A DNA stretch of 64,000 nucleotides. Origin: UBA1757 sp045627385 (GTDB lineage: Bacteria; Bacteroidota; Bacteroidia; Bacteroidales; UBA1402). Shown one piece after another: positions 51,690 through 60,630 of this stretch. Within the stretch, counting starts at the first letter, position 1. Each line of letters opens with the position of its first letter. The position numbers and the translations under genes are program-made. A model generated the notes under the pieces. The model ran no database searches. It was not told where the DNA came from and saw only the letters and a list, made by a program, of their open reading frames with translations. The stretch spans positions 62,001-126,000 of the forward strand of contig JAZQNO010000028.1 in assembly GCA_045627385.1 (NCBI GenBank), written 5' to 3'.

Positions 51690-53068
51690 CCCCATTCCTC
51701 GCTCGCTTGCTGCAGGTTATCCTCAGTCTGTCCATCCTCATCGTCATCCACGAGTTCGGCCACTTCCTCTTTGCCAAACTTTCAGGTACCCGTGTGGAGA
51801 GTTTCTATCTGTTCTTCAATCCGAAATTCTCGCTGATGCGCTTCAAACGCATCAAAGGCAAACTGGAGTTCGATTTCCTGTCGACCAATCCGCCGGCCCA
51901 TTGGAAAGATTACCCCGAAACGACCATGTTCGGCCTGGGATGGATCCCGCTTGGCGGTTATTGCTCGATTGCCGGAATGATCGACGAGACCAAAGACGCC
52001 TCGCAATTGGCCGCCGAGCCTCAGGAATGGGAGTTCCGCACGAAGAAAGCCTGGCAGCGTCTGCTCATCATGGCCGCCGGCGTGGTGTTCAATTTCCTGC
52101 TGGCGCTCCTTATTTATACGATGGTGCTCAATGTCTGGGGAAAATCCTATCTGCCGGTGCAGAATGTGACGGCCGGTATGGAGTTCTCCGAAGTGGCGCA
52201 CAAGGCCGGCTTCCAGGACGGCGATATTCTTTTGAGCGCAGACGGTCAGGAAATCGAGCAGTTCAACGACGATGCCTTCCGTCTGATTGTGGAAGCCTCT
52301 CAGGTGACTGTCCTGCGTGATGGGAAAGTTGATACAGTTTTCATTCCCAACGATTTCATGCAGCAGCTGATGGCTGGCAACAGCGGTTTCGCCGCTTTCA
52401 GATTCCCGCCTGTTGTCAAGGAAGTGCAGGTAGGCAGCGCAGGTGACAAGGCCGGTCTGATGGCCGGTGACAGCATCAGTTCCCTTCAGGGCGAGCCGAC
52501 TCCCAGTTTCTATGCCTTCGCCGAGCGCTTGGGCGCCTTCGCCGACAGCAGCATCGTGTTGGAAATCTGGCGCAACGGTCAGCCAATGACGCTTAAGGCC
52601 CAATTGGACGCCTCTGGAAAACTGGGCTTCTACACCAAGATGCCGACCGAAATCTACGCTGTCAAACAGATTCATTACAATTTCTGGCAATCCATCCCCG
52701 AAGGTATCCGTCTGGGCTGTTCCAAACTGACCGGATATGCCAGCGACATGAAATACGTCTTCACCAAAGAAGGTGCCAAGAGTCTGGGCGGTTTCGGTAC
52801 GATCGGAAAATTGTTCCCCGCCGTCTGGAACTGGCGCGTCTTCTGGGAAACGACAGCTTATCTCTCGCTGATTCTGGCCTTTATGAACATACTGCCGATT
52901 CCTGGGCTTGACGGTGGCCACATTCTCTTCCTGCTGGTGGAGGTGGTGTCCGGACGCAAACCCGGAGACAAGTTTCTGGAACGCGCCCAGATGGTGGGCA
53001 TGGCCCTGCTGCTGGCGCTTCTGGTCTATGCCAACGGCAACGACCTGCTGCGCTGGCTGATCAAATAA
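51686..53068 (+). CDS. rseP: RseP/site-2-protease family zinc metalloprotease
   Basis: Intramembrane protease of 460 residues with His22-Glu23...His26 in the first helix (IHEFGH), one or two periplasmic PDZ domains (KAGFQDGDILLSADGQEIEQF; KAGLMAGDSISSLQGE), and the C-terminal NILPIPGLDGGHILF motif that holds the third zinc ligand. In proteobacteria it cleaves anti-sigma factors and signal peptide remnants; targets here are unknown. The dxr-rseP order is widely conserved. Confidence 0.95.
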   Translation: MTPFLARLLQVILSLSILIVIHEFGHFLFAKLSGTRVESFYLFFNPKFSLMRFKRIKGKLEFDFLSTNPPAHWKDYPETTMFGLGWIPLGGYCSIAGMIDETKDASQLAAEPQEWEFRTKKAWQRLLIMAAGVVFNFLLALLIYTMVLNVWGKSYLPVQNVTAGMEFSEVAHKAGFQDGDILLSADGQEIEQFNDDAFRLIVEASQVTVLRDGKVDTVFIPNDFMQQLMAGNSGFAAFRFPPVVKEVQVGSAGDKAGLMAGDSISSLQGEPTPSFYAFAERLGAFADSSIVLEIWRNGQPMTLKAQLDASGKLGFYTKMPTEIYAVKQIHYNFWQSIPEGIRLGCSKLTGYASDMKYVFTKEGAKSLGGFGTIGKLFPAVWNWRVFWETTAYLSLILAFMNILPIPGLDGGHILFLLVEVVSGRKPGDKFLERAQMVGMALLLALLVYANGNDLLRWLIK

Positions 53069-53079
53069 ATACTTCATAC

Positions 53080-54084
53080 ATGAAAAACACACGTTTGCGG
53101 CTGGCGGTCCTGTTGGGGCTGCTGCCGATGGTCCTGTCCGCACAGGACCGTTTCCGAGTGGTGTTCTACAACACCGAAAACACCTTCGACTGCATAGACG
53201 ACAGCCTGAAGAACGACGATGAGTATTTGCCCGACGGCGTCAGGAGATGGACGCCCCACCGCTATTGGACGAAAATCGAGCATCTCGCCATCGCCCTGGC
53301 AGCGGCTGGAGAGACACGTATGCCCGATGCTTTCGGTCTGGCGGAGATCGAGAATGAAGGAGTCCTGTGCGACTTGCTGAAAAAAGCCAATCTTCGGGAA
53401 GATTACCGCTATGTCTATCAGGAATCGCCCGACCAGCGTGGCATCGATGTCTGTTTCGCCTACAACCGATTCCGTTTCCGACTGCTCGACTGGCAGGCCT
53501 TGATGCCGGTCTGGCCCGGAGGTGAAGCCAAAAAGACCCGTTATGTGCTGCACATCCACGGACTCCTGCCCGACGCCGGCGACATCCATTTCTTCGTCTG
53601 CCATTGGCCTTCGCGGTACGGAGGCAGCAAAGCTTCGGAAATCTATCGGCTCGTTTCGGGGCGTTTCCTGCGGCGCCAATGCGATTCTCTGCTGGAGTTG
53701 AATCCCGATGCACGCATCGTCATCATGGGCGATTTCAACGACGAGCCAGGGGATGCCTCTTTGTGTCAGGCTTTGGGCGCTTGTCATCCGGACGAAGGAC
53801 TTTCCGGCATGGGCCGACTGTTCAATCTGGCCTGGCCCATGGCTGAGGCGAAAGGCTTGAAAAGCCATAAATACCAGAACCGCTGGTCGATGCTGGACCA
53901 GTTCATCGTTTCAAAATCTTTGGTCAAACGCATGGAACTCAGCCTGGTCGACAATGATTTCCTGCTGATGGATGACAAGAAGTATTTGGGACGGAAACCC
54001 TTCCGAACCTACTACGGCTCCCAATGGATAGGAGGCTACAGCGACCACCTGCCGATTAGGACGGACATCCCTTTGTCAGACTGA
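53080..54084 (+). CDS. Secreted endonuclease/exonuclease/phosphatase-family protein
   Basis: A 334-residue DNase I-like hydrolase with a signal peptide (about 1-21). Motifs LAEIEN, CHWPSR, MGDFNDEPGD and YSDHLPI supply the metal and catalytic residues of the EEP fold, so activity is expected. It could degrade extracellular nucleic acids or act on phosphoesters. It lies 11 bases after rseP. Confidence 0.87.
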   Translation: MKNTRLRLAVLLGLLPMVLSAQDRFRVVFYNTENTFDCIDDSLKNDDEYLPDGVRRWTPHRYWTKIEHLAIALAAAGETRMPDAFGLAEIENEGVLCDLLKKANLREDYRYVYQESPDQRGIDVCFAYNRFRFRLLDWQALMPVWPGGEAKKTRYVLHIHGLLPDAGDIHFFVCHWPSRYGGSKASEIYRLVSGRFLRRQCDSLLELNPDARIVIMGDFNDEPGDASLCQALGACHPDEGLSGMGRLFNLAWPMAEAKGLKSHKYQNRWSMLDQFIVSKSLVKRMELSLVDNDFLLMDDKKYLGRKPFRTYYGSQWIGGYSDHLPIRTDIPLSD

Positions 54085-54103
54085 AGAAAATTCCTTATTT
54101 TTG
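54072..54103 (+). promoter_or_regulatory. Bacteroidetes promoter for ffh
   Basis: TTTG at 54072-54075, a 20-base spacer and TATTTTTG at 54096-54103 match both consensus boxes. It overlaps the end of the preceding gene and lies 23 bases before ffh, which is probably cotranscribed with folD. Confidence 0.78.
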
Positions 54104-54126
54104 CAACTCAAAACCACATCGCCGAT

Positions 54127-55452
54127 ATGTTTGAAAATTTGAGCGAACGCCTGGAAAGGTCGTTCAAGATACTGAAGGGTCAGGGACGCATCACCGACAT
54201 CAATATAGCCGACACGCTGAAGGATGTCCGTCGGGCTTTGCTCGACGCCGACGTCAACTACAAGACGGCCAAGCAGTTTACCGATGAAGTCAAGGAAAAG
54301 GCCATCGGTCAGCAGGTTCTGACGGCTGTCAAGCCTCAGGAAATGATGATCAAGATTGTCCACGACGAACTGGCCCGACTGATGGGCGGCGACAGCGTGG
54401 ACGTCAATCTCAAAGGCAGTCCGGCCATCATTCTGATGTCGGGTCTCCAGGGCTCCGGTAAGACGACCTTCTCTTGCAAACTGGCCCGTCTGCTCAAATC
54501 GAAACGGGGCAAGAATCCCTTGTTGGTAGCCTGCGACGTCTATCGTCCGGCAGCTGTCGACCAGCTGAAGGTGCTGGGCGAACAGATTGGGGTGCCCGTC
54601 TACAGCGAAGCCGATTCGAAAAATCCTGTCAAAATCGCGGAAAATGCCGTGTCTTTCGCCCGTCGGAACGGTCATGACCTCGTCATCATCGATACCGCCG
54701 GCCGTCTGGCCGTGGACGAGATGATGATGGCCGAAATCGAAGCCGTCAAACGCGCCGTCAATCCTCAGGAAATCCTGTTCGTGGTCGACTCGATGACCGG
54801 TCAGGATGCCGTCAATACGGCCAAGACCTTCAATGACAGGCTCGATTTTACGGGCGTCGTGCTGACCAAACTCGACGGCGACACCAGAGGAGGTGCCGCG
54901 CTCTCTATCCGCAGCGTGGTCGAGAAGCCTATCAAGTTCATCGGAACGGGCGAGAAGATGGAGGCCATCGATGTGTTCCATCCGACCCGTATGGCCGACC
55001 GCATCTTGGGCATGGGCGATGTCGTGTCGCTGGTGGAAAAGGCGCAGGAACAATATGACGAGGAGGAAGCCCGCCGTCTGCATAAGAAGATTGCCAAGAA
55101 TCAGTTTGATTTCAACGATTTTCTCGAGCAGATCGCCCAGATCAAGAAAATGGGCAACATCAAGGATTTGGCTTCCATGATTCCCGGCATGGGCAAGGCG
55201 CTCAAGAATGTGGACATCGACGATGACGCCTTCAAGGGCATCGAAGCCATCATCGGCAGCATGACGCCTCAGGAGCGCAGCAATCCGCAGATAATCGACG
55301 CCAGCCGTCGTCAGCGCATTGCCAAGGGCAGCGGAACCAGCCTTCAGGAAGTGAACAACCTGATGAAGCGTTTCGACGAAACCCGTAAAATGATGAAAGC
55401 GGTTACTCACATGAAACCGGGCATGAAAATGCACGGAGGAAAAAAGAAATAA
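54127..55452 (+). CDS. ffh: Signal recognition particle protein
   Basis: SRP54 GTPase that binds signal sequences and targets proteins to FtsY and the translocon. The 441-residue protein has the N domain (1-85), the P-loop GLQGSGKTT (105-113), DTAGRL, TKLDGDTRGG, and the Met-rich M domain with GSGTSLQEVNNLMKRF and a terminal Met/Lys-rich tail. It ends 2 bases before folD. Confidence 0.97.
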   Translation: MFENLSERLERSFKILKGQGRITDINIADTLKDVRRALLDADVNYKTAKQFTDEVKEKAIGQQVLTAVKPQEMMIKIVHDELARLMGGDSVDVNLKGSPAIILMSGLQGSGKTTFSCKLARLLKSKRGKNPLLVACDVYRPAAVDQLKVLGEQIGVPVYSEADSKNPVKIAENAVSFARRNGHDLVIIDTAGRLAVDEMMMAEIEAVKRAVNPQEILFVVDSMTGQDAVNTAKTFNDRLDFTGVVLTKLDGDTRGGAALSIRSVVEKPIKFIGTGEKMEAIDVFHPTRMADRILGMGDVVSLVEKAQEQYDEEEARRLHKKIAKNQFDFNDFLEQIAQIKKMGNIKDLASMIPGMGKALKNVDIDDDAFKGIEAIIGSMTPQERSNPQIIDASRRQRIAKGSGTSLQEVNNLMKRFDETRKMMKAVTHMKPGMKMHGGKKK

Positions 55453-55454
55453 TC

Positions 55455-56333
55455 ATGCAATTAATTGACGGAAAAGCTGTTTCCGAACAGGTGAAACAGG
55501 AAATCGCCGCTGAAGTGGCCGCTATGGTGGCCAGCGGAAAGCGGGCTCCTCATCTGGCCGCCATTCTGGTAGGCCATGACGGAGGCAGTGAAACTTATGT
55601 GGCCAACAAAATCAAGGCTTGTGCCGTCTGCGGCTTCAAATCGAGTCTGATCCGTTTTGAAGAGACGGTTTCCGAGGCCGAACTTCTGGAAGCCATTGAC
55701 CGCCTCAACAAGGACGAAGGCGTTGACGGATTCATTGTCCAACTGCCTCTGCCCAAGCACATTGACGAGCAGAAAATCATCATGGCCATCGACTACCGCA
55801 AGGATGTGGACGGTTTCCATCCCATCAATGTGGGCCGCGCCAGCATCGGACTGCCTTCTTTCCTGTCGGCCACACCTGCAGGCATTCTCGAACTTATCCG
55901 CCGTTATCAGATTCCTACCGAGGGCAAGCACGTGGTCGTCATCGGCCGAAGCAACATTGTCGGCAAGCCGCTGGCCAATCTGCTGATGCGCAAGGGCTAT
56001 CCCGGCGACGCCACCGTTACGGTGGTCCACAGCCGCAGTCGTGACATCAAGGAACAGTGTCTGAGCGCCGATATCATCGTCTGCGCACTGGGCAAGCCTC
56101 ATTTCCTGACGGCCGACATGGTGCGCGAAGGCGCCACCGTCATTGACGTCGGCACGACTCGAGTCCCTTCCACGCTGACCAAGAGCGGTTTCAAACTCAC
56201 CGGTGACGTGGATTTCGACCAGGTGGCTCCCAAGTGCTCCTTCATCACCCCCGTTCCCGGTGGAGTGGGACCGATGACCATCGTCTCCCTGATGAAAAAT
56301 ACGCTGCTGGCCGGCAGCAAAGCCGTCTATTGA
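55455..56333 (+). CDS. folD: Bifunctional methylenetetrahydrofolate dehydrogenase/methenyltetrahydrofolate cyclohydrolase
   Basis: Oxidises methylene-THF and hydrolyses methenyl-THF to formyl-THF. The 292-residue enzyme has the catalytic Tyr48 and Lys52 (SETYVANKIKAC), the QLPLPKHID substrate motif, the NADP site GRSNIVGKPLA, and PGGVGPMTI at the end. The next gene appears to start within its stop codon. Confidence 0.97.
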   Translation: MQLIDGKAVSEQVKQEIAAEVAAMVASGKRAPHLAAILVGHDGGSETYVANKIKACAVCGFKSSLIRFEETVSEAELLEAIDRLNKDEGVDGFIVQLPLPKHIDEQKIIMAIDYRKDVDGFHPINVGRASIGLPSFLSATPAGILELIRRYQIPTEGKHVVVIGRSNIVGKPLANLLMRKGYPGDATVTVVHSRSRDIKEQCLSADIIVCALGKPHFLTADMVREGATVIDVGTTRVPSTLTKSGFKLTGDVDFDQVAPKCSFITPVPGGVGPMTIVSLMKNTLLAGSKAVY

Positions 56334-57226
56334 AGCCCCCATCTTTCCTGACCGTGTGGCGTGGCCTTTCCATAGGATTTCTGCTGCTTTGCCAACTGCT
56401 CTGTCCGTCTTGCCGGCAAGCGGTTCCGGCCAAAGCCTTTGCGGAGATTGCCTCGGAGGACCGCGCCGTGCTGTCTCAGGTGTTGGAACGTCAGCAATCC
56501 TGCCCTTGGTCTGAAAGTCAGCGTCTGGACAGCCTGATCCGTTTCTTTGTCGGCACGCCCTATGTGGGCGGCACATTGGACGCCGCCTATGCCGATTCCT
56601 CCTGCAGCGAATCGCTGACGGTCAATCTCAGAGAATTGGATTGTCTGACCTTCGTCGAAAACGTCATTGCCTTGAACCGCTGGCTAGACCGGCCCGAAGA
56701 GGAGTCTTTCGCTCGGATTCTCCAGCAGATACGCTACCGGGGCGGCGTATTGGACGGCTATGCCTCCCGTTTGCATTACACCTCCGAATGGATTGCCGAC
56801 AACATGACCCTTGGTTTTGTGCGTCCGCTCGAACTCGGTCAGACTCAGACCTATGTGCCGAAGGTCGGCTTCATGTCGGCTCATCCACAGTCTTATCCGG
56901 CGCTCCGCGGCGACAGCCTGCAAGCGCTCCGAATCCGGCAGATTGAAGATTCCATCAATGCCCATGTGCGGCTGGACTGGATTCCGAAAGAGGCGGTCGC
57001 TTCTTTGGAACCGCAGATTCCCGACGGGACGCTTGTCGCCATCACCACCACGATTCCGGGATTGGACATCGGCCATCTGGGCTTCGCCGTCCGTTGTAAT
57101 GGAAGTGTCCGTCTGTTGCACGCATCCTCATCGAAAGGACAGGTGGTCGTCAGCGAGGAGACGCTGAGCGCTTACCTGGCTGGAATTTCCCGTTTTTCAG
57201 GAGTCATACTCTTGGATGTGAGATAA
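56330..57226 (+). CDS. DUF1460 NlpC/P60-like putative amidase, secreted
   Basis: Exported protein of about 298 residues with an N-terminal hydrophobic segment ending in LLCPSC, a possible lipobox. The DUF1460 core has Cys105 in RELDCLTFVENV and His249 in DIGHLGFAV, the Cys/His pair of NlpC-type hydrolases, and the family includes N-acetylmuramoyl-L-alanine amidase-like enzymes acting on cell-wall fragments. No good ATG exists; I use the TTG at 56330 that overlaps the folD stop as TTGA. A GTG at 56354 is an alternative. Confidence 0.8.
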   Translation: MKPPSFLTVWRGLSIGFLLLCQLLCPSCRQAVPAKAFAEIASEDRAVLSQVLERQQSCPWSESQRLDSLIRFFVGTPYVGGTLDAAYADSSCSESLTVNLRELDCLTFVENVIALNRWLDRPEEESFARILQQIRYRGGVLDGYASRLHYTSEWIADNMTLGFVRPLELGQTQTYVPKVGFMSAHPQSYPALRGDSLQALRIRQIEDSINAHVRLDWIPKEAVASLEPQIPDGTLVAITTTIPGLDIGHLGFAVRCNGSVRLLHASSSKGQVVVSEETLSAYLAGISRFSGVILLDVR

Positions 57227-57240
57227 TTTTTTTATCTTTG
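57212..57240 (+). promoter_or_regulatory. Bacteroidetes promoter of the glycosyltransferase cassette
   Basis: TTG at 57212-57214, an 18-base spacer and TATCTTTG at 57233-57240 form a near-canonical promoter, 20 bases before the glycosyltransferase start. It would drive the three coupled genes that follow. Confidence 0.7.
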
Positions 57241-57260
57241 GACACCATCCGGTTTTTGTC

Positions 57261-58199
57261 ATGATATCTGTCATTGTCCCCATTTACAACAGCCAGGAGT
57301 ATCTTCCCGAGTGTCTGCGCAGCATTCTGTGCCAGACCTATACCGACTTCGAACTGATTCTGGTCAATGACGGCAGCACCGACGAGAGCCGTCAGATCTG
57401 CGAACTGATTGCCGCCTGCGACGAACGCGTCCGTCTGATCGACCAAGCGAATCAGGGACCCGCCGCCGCCCGCAATACCGGACTCCGTGAGTCGAAAGGG
57501 GAGTGGTTCTGCTTTGTCGATTCCGACGATCTGGTTTCCACCGTCTATCTGGAAATGCTTTTCAGCCTGACCCGTCTGGCTCCTGACATCGATGTGGCCC
57601 TTGTCGGTTACAGTCAGAGCGGTATGCAGAACCGGGCTTCGAAATGCAACCGGCCCCGGATTCTGAACGGAGAGAAGGCTATGGATGCGATGCTGTACCA
57701 GAAGGGAAAAGCCGATTCCAGTCCTTGGTGCAAACTCTACCGGAAGGAGCGCTTTTCAGACCTCTGGTTCAATCCGGCCTACCGCACCTACGAGGATCTG
57801 GAATTTCTCTGCCGGCTCTATCCTCAGGCCCGCCAAGTGGCTGTCTGGTACAAGCCCTTCTATTTATACCGTCGTCAGGTGAGCGGATCGCTCATTTCGC
57901 TGTCACCATACAGCACGGATATCTTCGACATTACAGAGGCTGTGGCCAAATGGTATCCCCAGAAGGAAAAAGCCTTGCGAAGCCGTCGCATCAGTGCGTC
58001 ATTCAATATCATTCGTATCATAGCGTCGCGTCGGCTCGATTGTCCCGAAATGGAAAGACGCTGCTGGCAAATGATCAAGACGGACCGTTGTATCTGTCTG
58101 AAAGACTGCCGTCTGCGTTTGAAAAACAGAATCGGCATCTATTTGTCGTATCTTGGGCTGAACTGCCTGAAAACCTTTTTTCGTGTGCGGGGACTATGA
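57261..58199 (+). CDS. Family 2 glycosyltransferase
   Basis: Cytoplasmic inverting sugar transferase of 312 residues with the GT-A core: VIVPIYNSQEYLPECLRSILCQ, VNDGSTDES, QGPAAARNTGL and the metal motif CFVDSDDL. The acceptor region has TYEDLEFLCRLY. The sugar used cannot be read from sequence. It overlaps the next gene by ATGA, which links it to the phosphoribosyltransferase and HAD genes. Confidence 0.92.
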   Translation: MISVIVPIYNSQEYLPECLRSILCQTYTDFELILVNDGSTDESRQICELIAACDERVRLIDQANQGPAAARNTGLRESKGEWFCFVDSDDLVSTVYLEMLFSLTRLAPDIDVALVGYSQSGMQNRASKCNRPRILNGEKAMDAMLYQKGKADSSPWCKLYRKERFSDLWFNPAYRTYEDLEFLCRLYPQARQVAVWYKPFYLYRRQVSGSLISLSPYSTDIFDITEAVAKWYPQKEKALRSRRISASFNIIRIIASRRLDCPEMERRCWQMIKTDRCICLKDCRLRLKNRIGIYLSYLGLNCLKTFFRVRGL

Positions 58200-58792
58200 A
58201 AGTGAGGACCATCCATCCGGAAGAACTGGAACAGCTGTCCCTTTTGCTCGCAGAGCAGGTGAAAGACAGTGGTTTTGTGCCTGATTGTCTGGTGGGTATA
58301 CGAGAGGGCGGGGCACTGGTCTGCCAACTCATGTCCGGCGCTTGGCCAGAGGCTGCAGTCATGGAACTGTCGGTTTCACGTCCCGGTTCCGATGCGCGCA
58401 AATCGCATGCTTTCCTGCGTCACATTCCCCTCTGTCTGGCCGATTTCCTGCGTCGTGCCGAATCTCGACGTCTGGCTTTGCGCTTGCGTCGGAAGGCTGT
58501 TCCGACGCGTTTCTCGCCCGGTTTCGAGATTGATCAGACGTTAGGCCTGCAGACCCTTGGCCAAAAGGTCTGCGGTTCGCATCCTCTGCGTGTCCTGCTT
58601 GTCGACGATGCGCTCGATTCGGGAGCCACCTTGCTCTGTGCCCGACGGCAGATTGAGTCCTGTCTGCCCTCAGTCGAACTGAAGACTGCGGTTCTTACCG
58701 TCACTCAGTCCCATCCGCTGACCGAGGCCGATTTCAGCCTTTATCAGGGCATTCTGCTACGTTTTCCATTTTCATCCGATTACAGGCAATGA
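58196..58792 (+). CDS. Phosphoribosyltransferase-fold protein
   Basis: A 198-residue protein with the PRPP-binding loop VLLVDDALDSGATL (about 133-146) and an N-terminal VGIREGGALV strand-loop for pyrophosphate, the type I PRT pattern. No purine or pyrimidine salvage signature is seen. Its place between a glycosyltransferase and a HAD phosphatase, with ATGA overlaps on both sides, suggests a role in glycan ribosylation rather than base salvage. The ATG at 58196 is chosen for this coupling; the open frame extends far upstream across the GT gene only by chance. Confidence 0.82.
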   Translation: MKVRTIHPEELEQLSLLLAEQVKDSGFVPDCLVGIREGGALVCQLMSGAWPEAAVMELSVSRPGSDARKSHAFLRHIPLCLADFLRRAESRRLALRLRRKAVPTRFSPGFEIDQTLGLQTLGQKVCGSHPLRVLLVDDALDSGATLLCARRQIESCLPSVELKTAVLTVTQSHPLTEADFSLYQGILLRFPFSSDYRQ

Positions 58793-59394
58793 AGCAGGCT
58801 GTTGTAGTGGATTTGGATGGCACTTTGCTGAAAACCAACACTTTCAGCGACTATATCGCCTATTCGTTTTCCCAGGCTGTCCGGGAAGGACAGGCGGGAT
58901 TGGCCTTCCGGCTGCTTTGGCTGTCGCTGAAACGCAAACTGCGGCTCATTCCGCATGCAGAACTCAAGCAAGGGGTTCTGTCGGCTTCTTCCGCCTTTAT
59001 GGAGCCCCGTCTGGACGACTTCGTCCGTCGCGAACTGAAGTATCTCAATACCGAACTGCTGACATATCTTCAGTCTTTGGCAGATGTTTCTCTGGTGCTG
59101 GCAACCTCTGCTCCGGAAAGCTATTCGTCATTGATTTCCAATCAATCGGGATTTGAAATCTGCCTGGCAACGGCAACCGACGAACCCGAGAACCGCGGGA
59201 AAGAAAAGGCCCGCCGGGTGGTCGACTGGCTGCAGCATCAGCATCTGACGCTTCAACTCGTCGTGACAGACCACTTCGATGACCGCCCCCTGTTGGAACT
59301 GTGCGACCGTCGTCTGCTTGTCAATCCCTCCCGAAAGACCCTCCAACGCCTTTCCGGCCTGAAATTCGAAATTTTTGAAAAATCATCTGAATAG
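58789..59394 (+). CDS. HAD-superfamily phosphatase
   Basis: A 201-residue HAD hydrolase with motif I DLDGTLL (nucleophile Asp8, acid Asp10), motif II LVLATSAP, a lysine in the GKEKARRVV region and motif IV TDHFDDRPLL. The helical cap after motif I resembles the SerB/HAD-IB group. Linked by ATGA to the phosphoribosyltransferase; removal of a 5-phosphate from a transferred ribose is a sensible but unproven role. Confidence 0.85.
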   Translation: MKQAVVVDLDGTLLKTNTFSDYIAYSFSQAVREGQAGLAFRLLWLSLKRKLRLIPHAELKQGVLSASSAFMEPRLDDFVRRELKYLNTELLTYLQSLADVSLVLATSAPESYSSLISNQSGFEICLATATDEPENRGKEKARRVVDWLQHQHLTLQLVVTDHFDDRPLLELCDRRLLVNPSRKTLQRLSGLKFEIFEKSSE

Positions 59395-59419
59395 GATAGG
59401 GAAAAGGAAAAATGTGTTT

Positions 59420-59427
59420 TATATTTG
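59420..59427 (+). promoter_or_regulatory. Bacteroidetes -7 element upstream of the pectate-lyase remnant
   Basis: TATATTTG is an exact TAnnTTTG match 22 bases before the remnant's ATG. No -33 box is seen. It may still drive the downstream DUF1232 gene. Confidence 0.45.
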
Positions 59428-59449
59428 AAGCCATTCAAATCCTTTGAAT

Positions 59450-60173
59450 ATGAAACGCACACATTTTCTCCTGACATCCGCCCTTTTGTTCGGCTGTCTC
59501 TGCTGTCCATCGTTCTCTCACGCCATCATTACCGATCCAGATGACTATATCGTCTATGATACTATATGTGGAAGGAAATGTAGTGGAAGGGAATGATTCT
59601 GTGACGGCTGACAATTGGAATGGAGGTATCCAGGAAGGCTATTCTCCCGAACAGTTGGCTTTTATGCGTGCGACAGAGCCCAATCCAATGCCTTATGTGA
59701 CCATCACCAGCGCAGAAGAGGCCTTCCGGCATGTAATGGAAGACTGCGGCGCCCGCTTCCCAAAACGTGACAAAGTGGACAAGAGGCTGTTCCGTCAGAT
59801 AAAAACAGGAAAAGTCTATTACAACAGGAAAGCGGATAAGAAGGAATATTATCAGTTCCAATATCGTCGTCTGCCGGCCGATTCATATCATCTGGGTATC
59901 ATCACCGACATCGATCAGGTCGGCGGTTATCCCAAATACTATGGACATCCTTATCAAGATACCGATATGGATGGTATGCCTGACCGTTGGGAAAAGAAGT
60001 ACGGTCTGGATCCGAACAATCCTTCCGATGCCGTCAAGGACTGCAGCGGTGATGGCTACACCAACATCGAGAAATACATCAACGGTATCGATCCGACTCG
60101 GAAGATCGATTGGACAGATTTGGACAACAATTTCGACACACTTTCTGCCAGAGACGGAAAACTGATGAAATAA
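59450..60173 (+). pseudogene. Frameshifted, internally deleted pectate-lyase (PL1-type) remnant
   Basis: ATG 59450 opens a signal peptide (MKRTHFLLTSALLFG, ending near SHA) followed by IITDPDDYIVYD, but this frame stops at 59594. The continuing homology lies one frame over, entering near 59556 and running to 60173: YVEGNVVEGNDSVTADNWNGG, TSAEEAFRHVMEDCGARFPKRDKVD, then a calcium-type repeat DTDMDGMPDRWEKKYGLDPNNP. These match the end of the beta-helix and the C-terminal part of secreted PL1 pectate lyases, while the whole catalytic helix is missing. So a large internal deletion plus a one-base shift seems to have joined signal and tail. A sequencing error could explain the shift but not the missing core. 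Confidence 0.75.
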
Positions 60174-60179
60174 TTGATT

Positions 60180-60578
60180 ATGAAACGCAAAAACCGGACA
60201 TCGCTCACGGAAGAGGAACAGCAGAAATATCAGTCGAAGTACAGCGAAACCAAACTTGAAGGAAAACTGATCCGTTTCGCGAAACGCGCCGGCATAGAAG
60301 TCGTGTATTATGTGCTGTTGCTGTATCAGGTGATGCTCGACGGCCATTTGAAAGACATTCTCATCATCACGGCCGCACTAGGCTACTTCATCAGTCCTGT
60401 CGACGCCATTCCCGACATCTTTCCCGGTGCCGGTTTCCTGGACGACATTTCCATTCTGTTGGGCGCTCTGGCATCGGTGTCTTCGTCCATCACGCCTGAA
60501 GTGAAAGCCAAGGCCAAGGCCAGACTCCACCAATGGTTCGATTTCGATGAAGACGATTTGAATACGCCCTACAAATGA
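60180..60578 (+). CDS. DUF1232 (YkvA-like) membrane protein
   Basis: A 132-residue protein with the DUF1232 motif YFISPVDAIPDIFPGAGFLDD between two hydrophobic segments (about 40-70 and 82-102), a charged N-terminus and an acidic C-terminus. The family is widespread and of unknown function. The ATG at 60180 lies 6 bases after the remnant's stop. Confidence 0.87.
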   Translation: MKRKNRTSLTEEEQQKYQSKYSETKLEGKLIRFAKRAGIEVVYYVLLLYQVMLDGHLKDILIITAALGYFISPVDAIPDIFPGAGFLDDISILLGALASVSSSITPEVKAKAKARLHQWFDFDEDDLNTPYK

Positions 60579-60601
60579 GCACTTGTTTCAAATAAATCCA
60601 T

Positions 60602-60609
60602 TATCTTTG
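60602..60609 (+). promoter_or_regulatory. Bacteroidetes -7 element upstream of the esterase gene
   Basis: TATCTTTG matches TAnnTTTG and lies 21 bases before ATG 60631. A TTG at 60583-60585 is somewhat close (16-base spacing) for a -33 box. Confidence 0.55.
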
Positions 60610-60630
60610 TAAAAATGAAACAGACACGAT

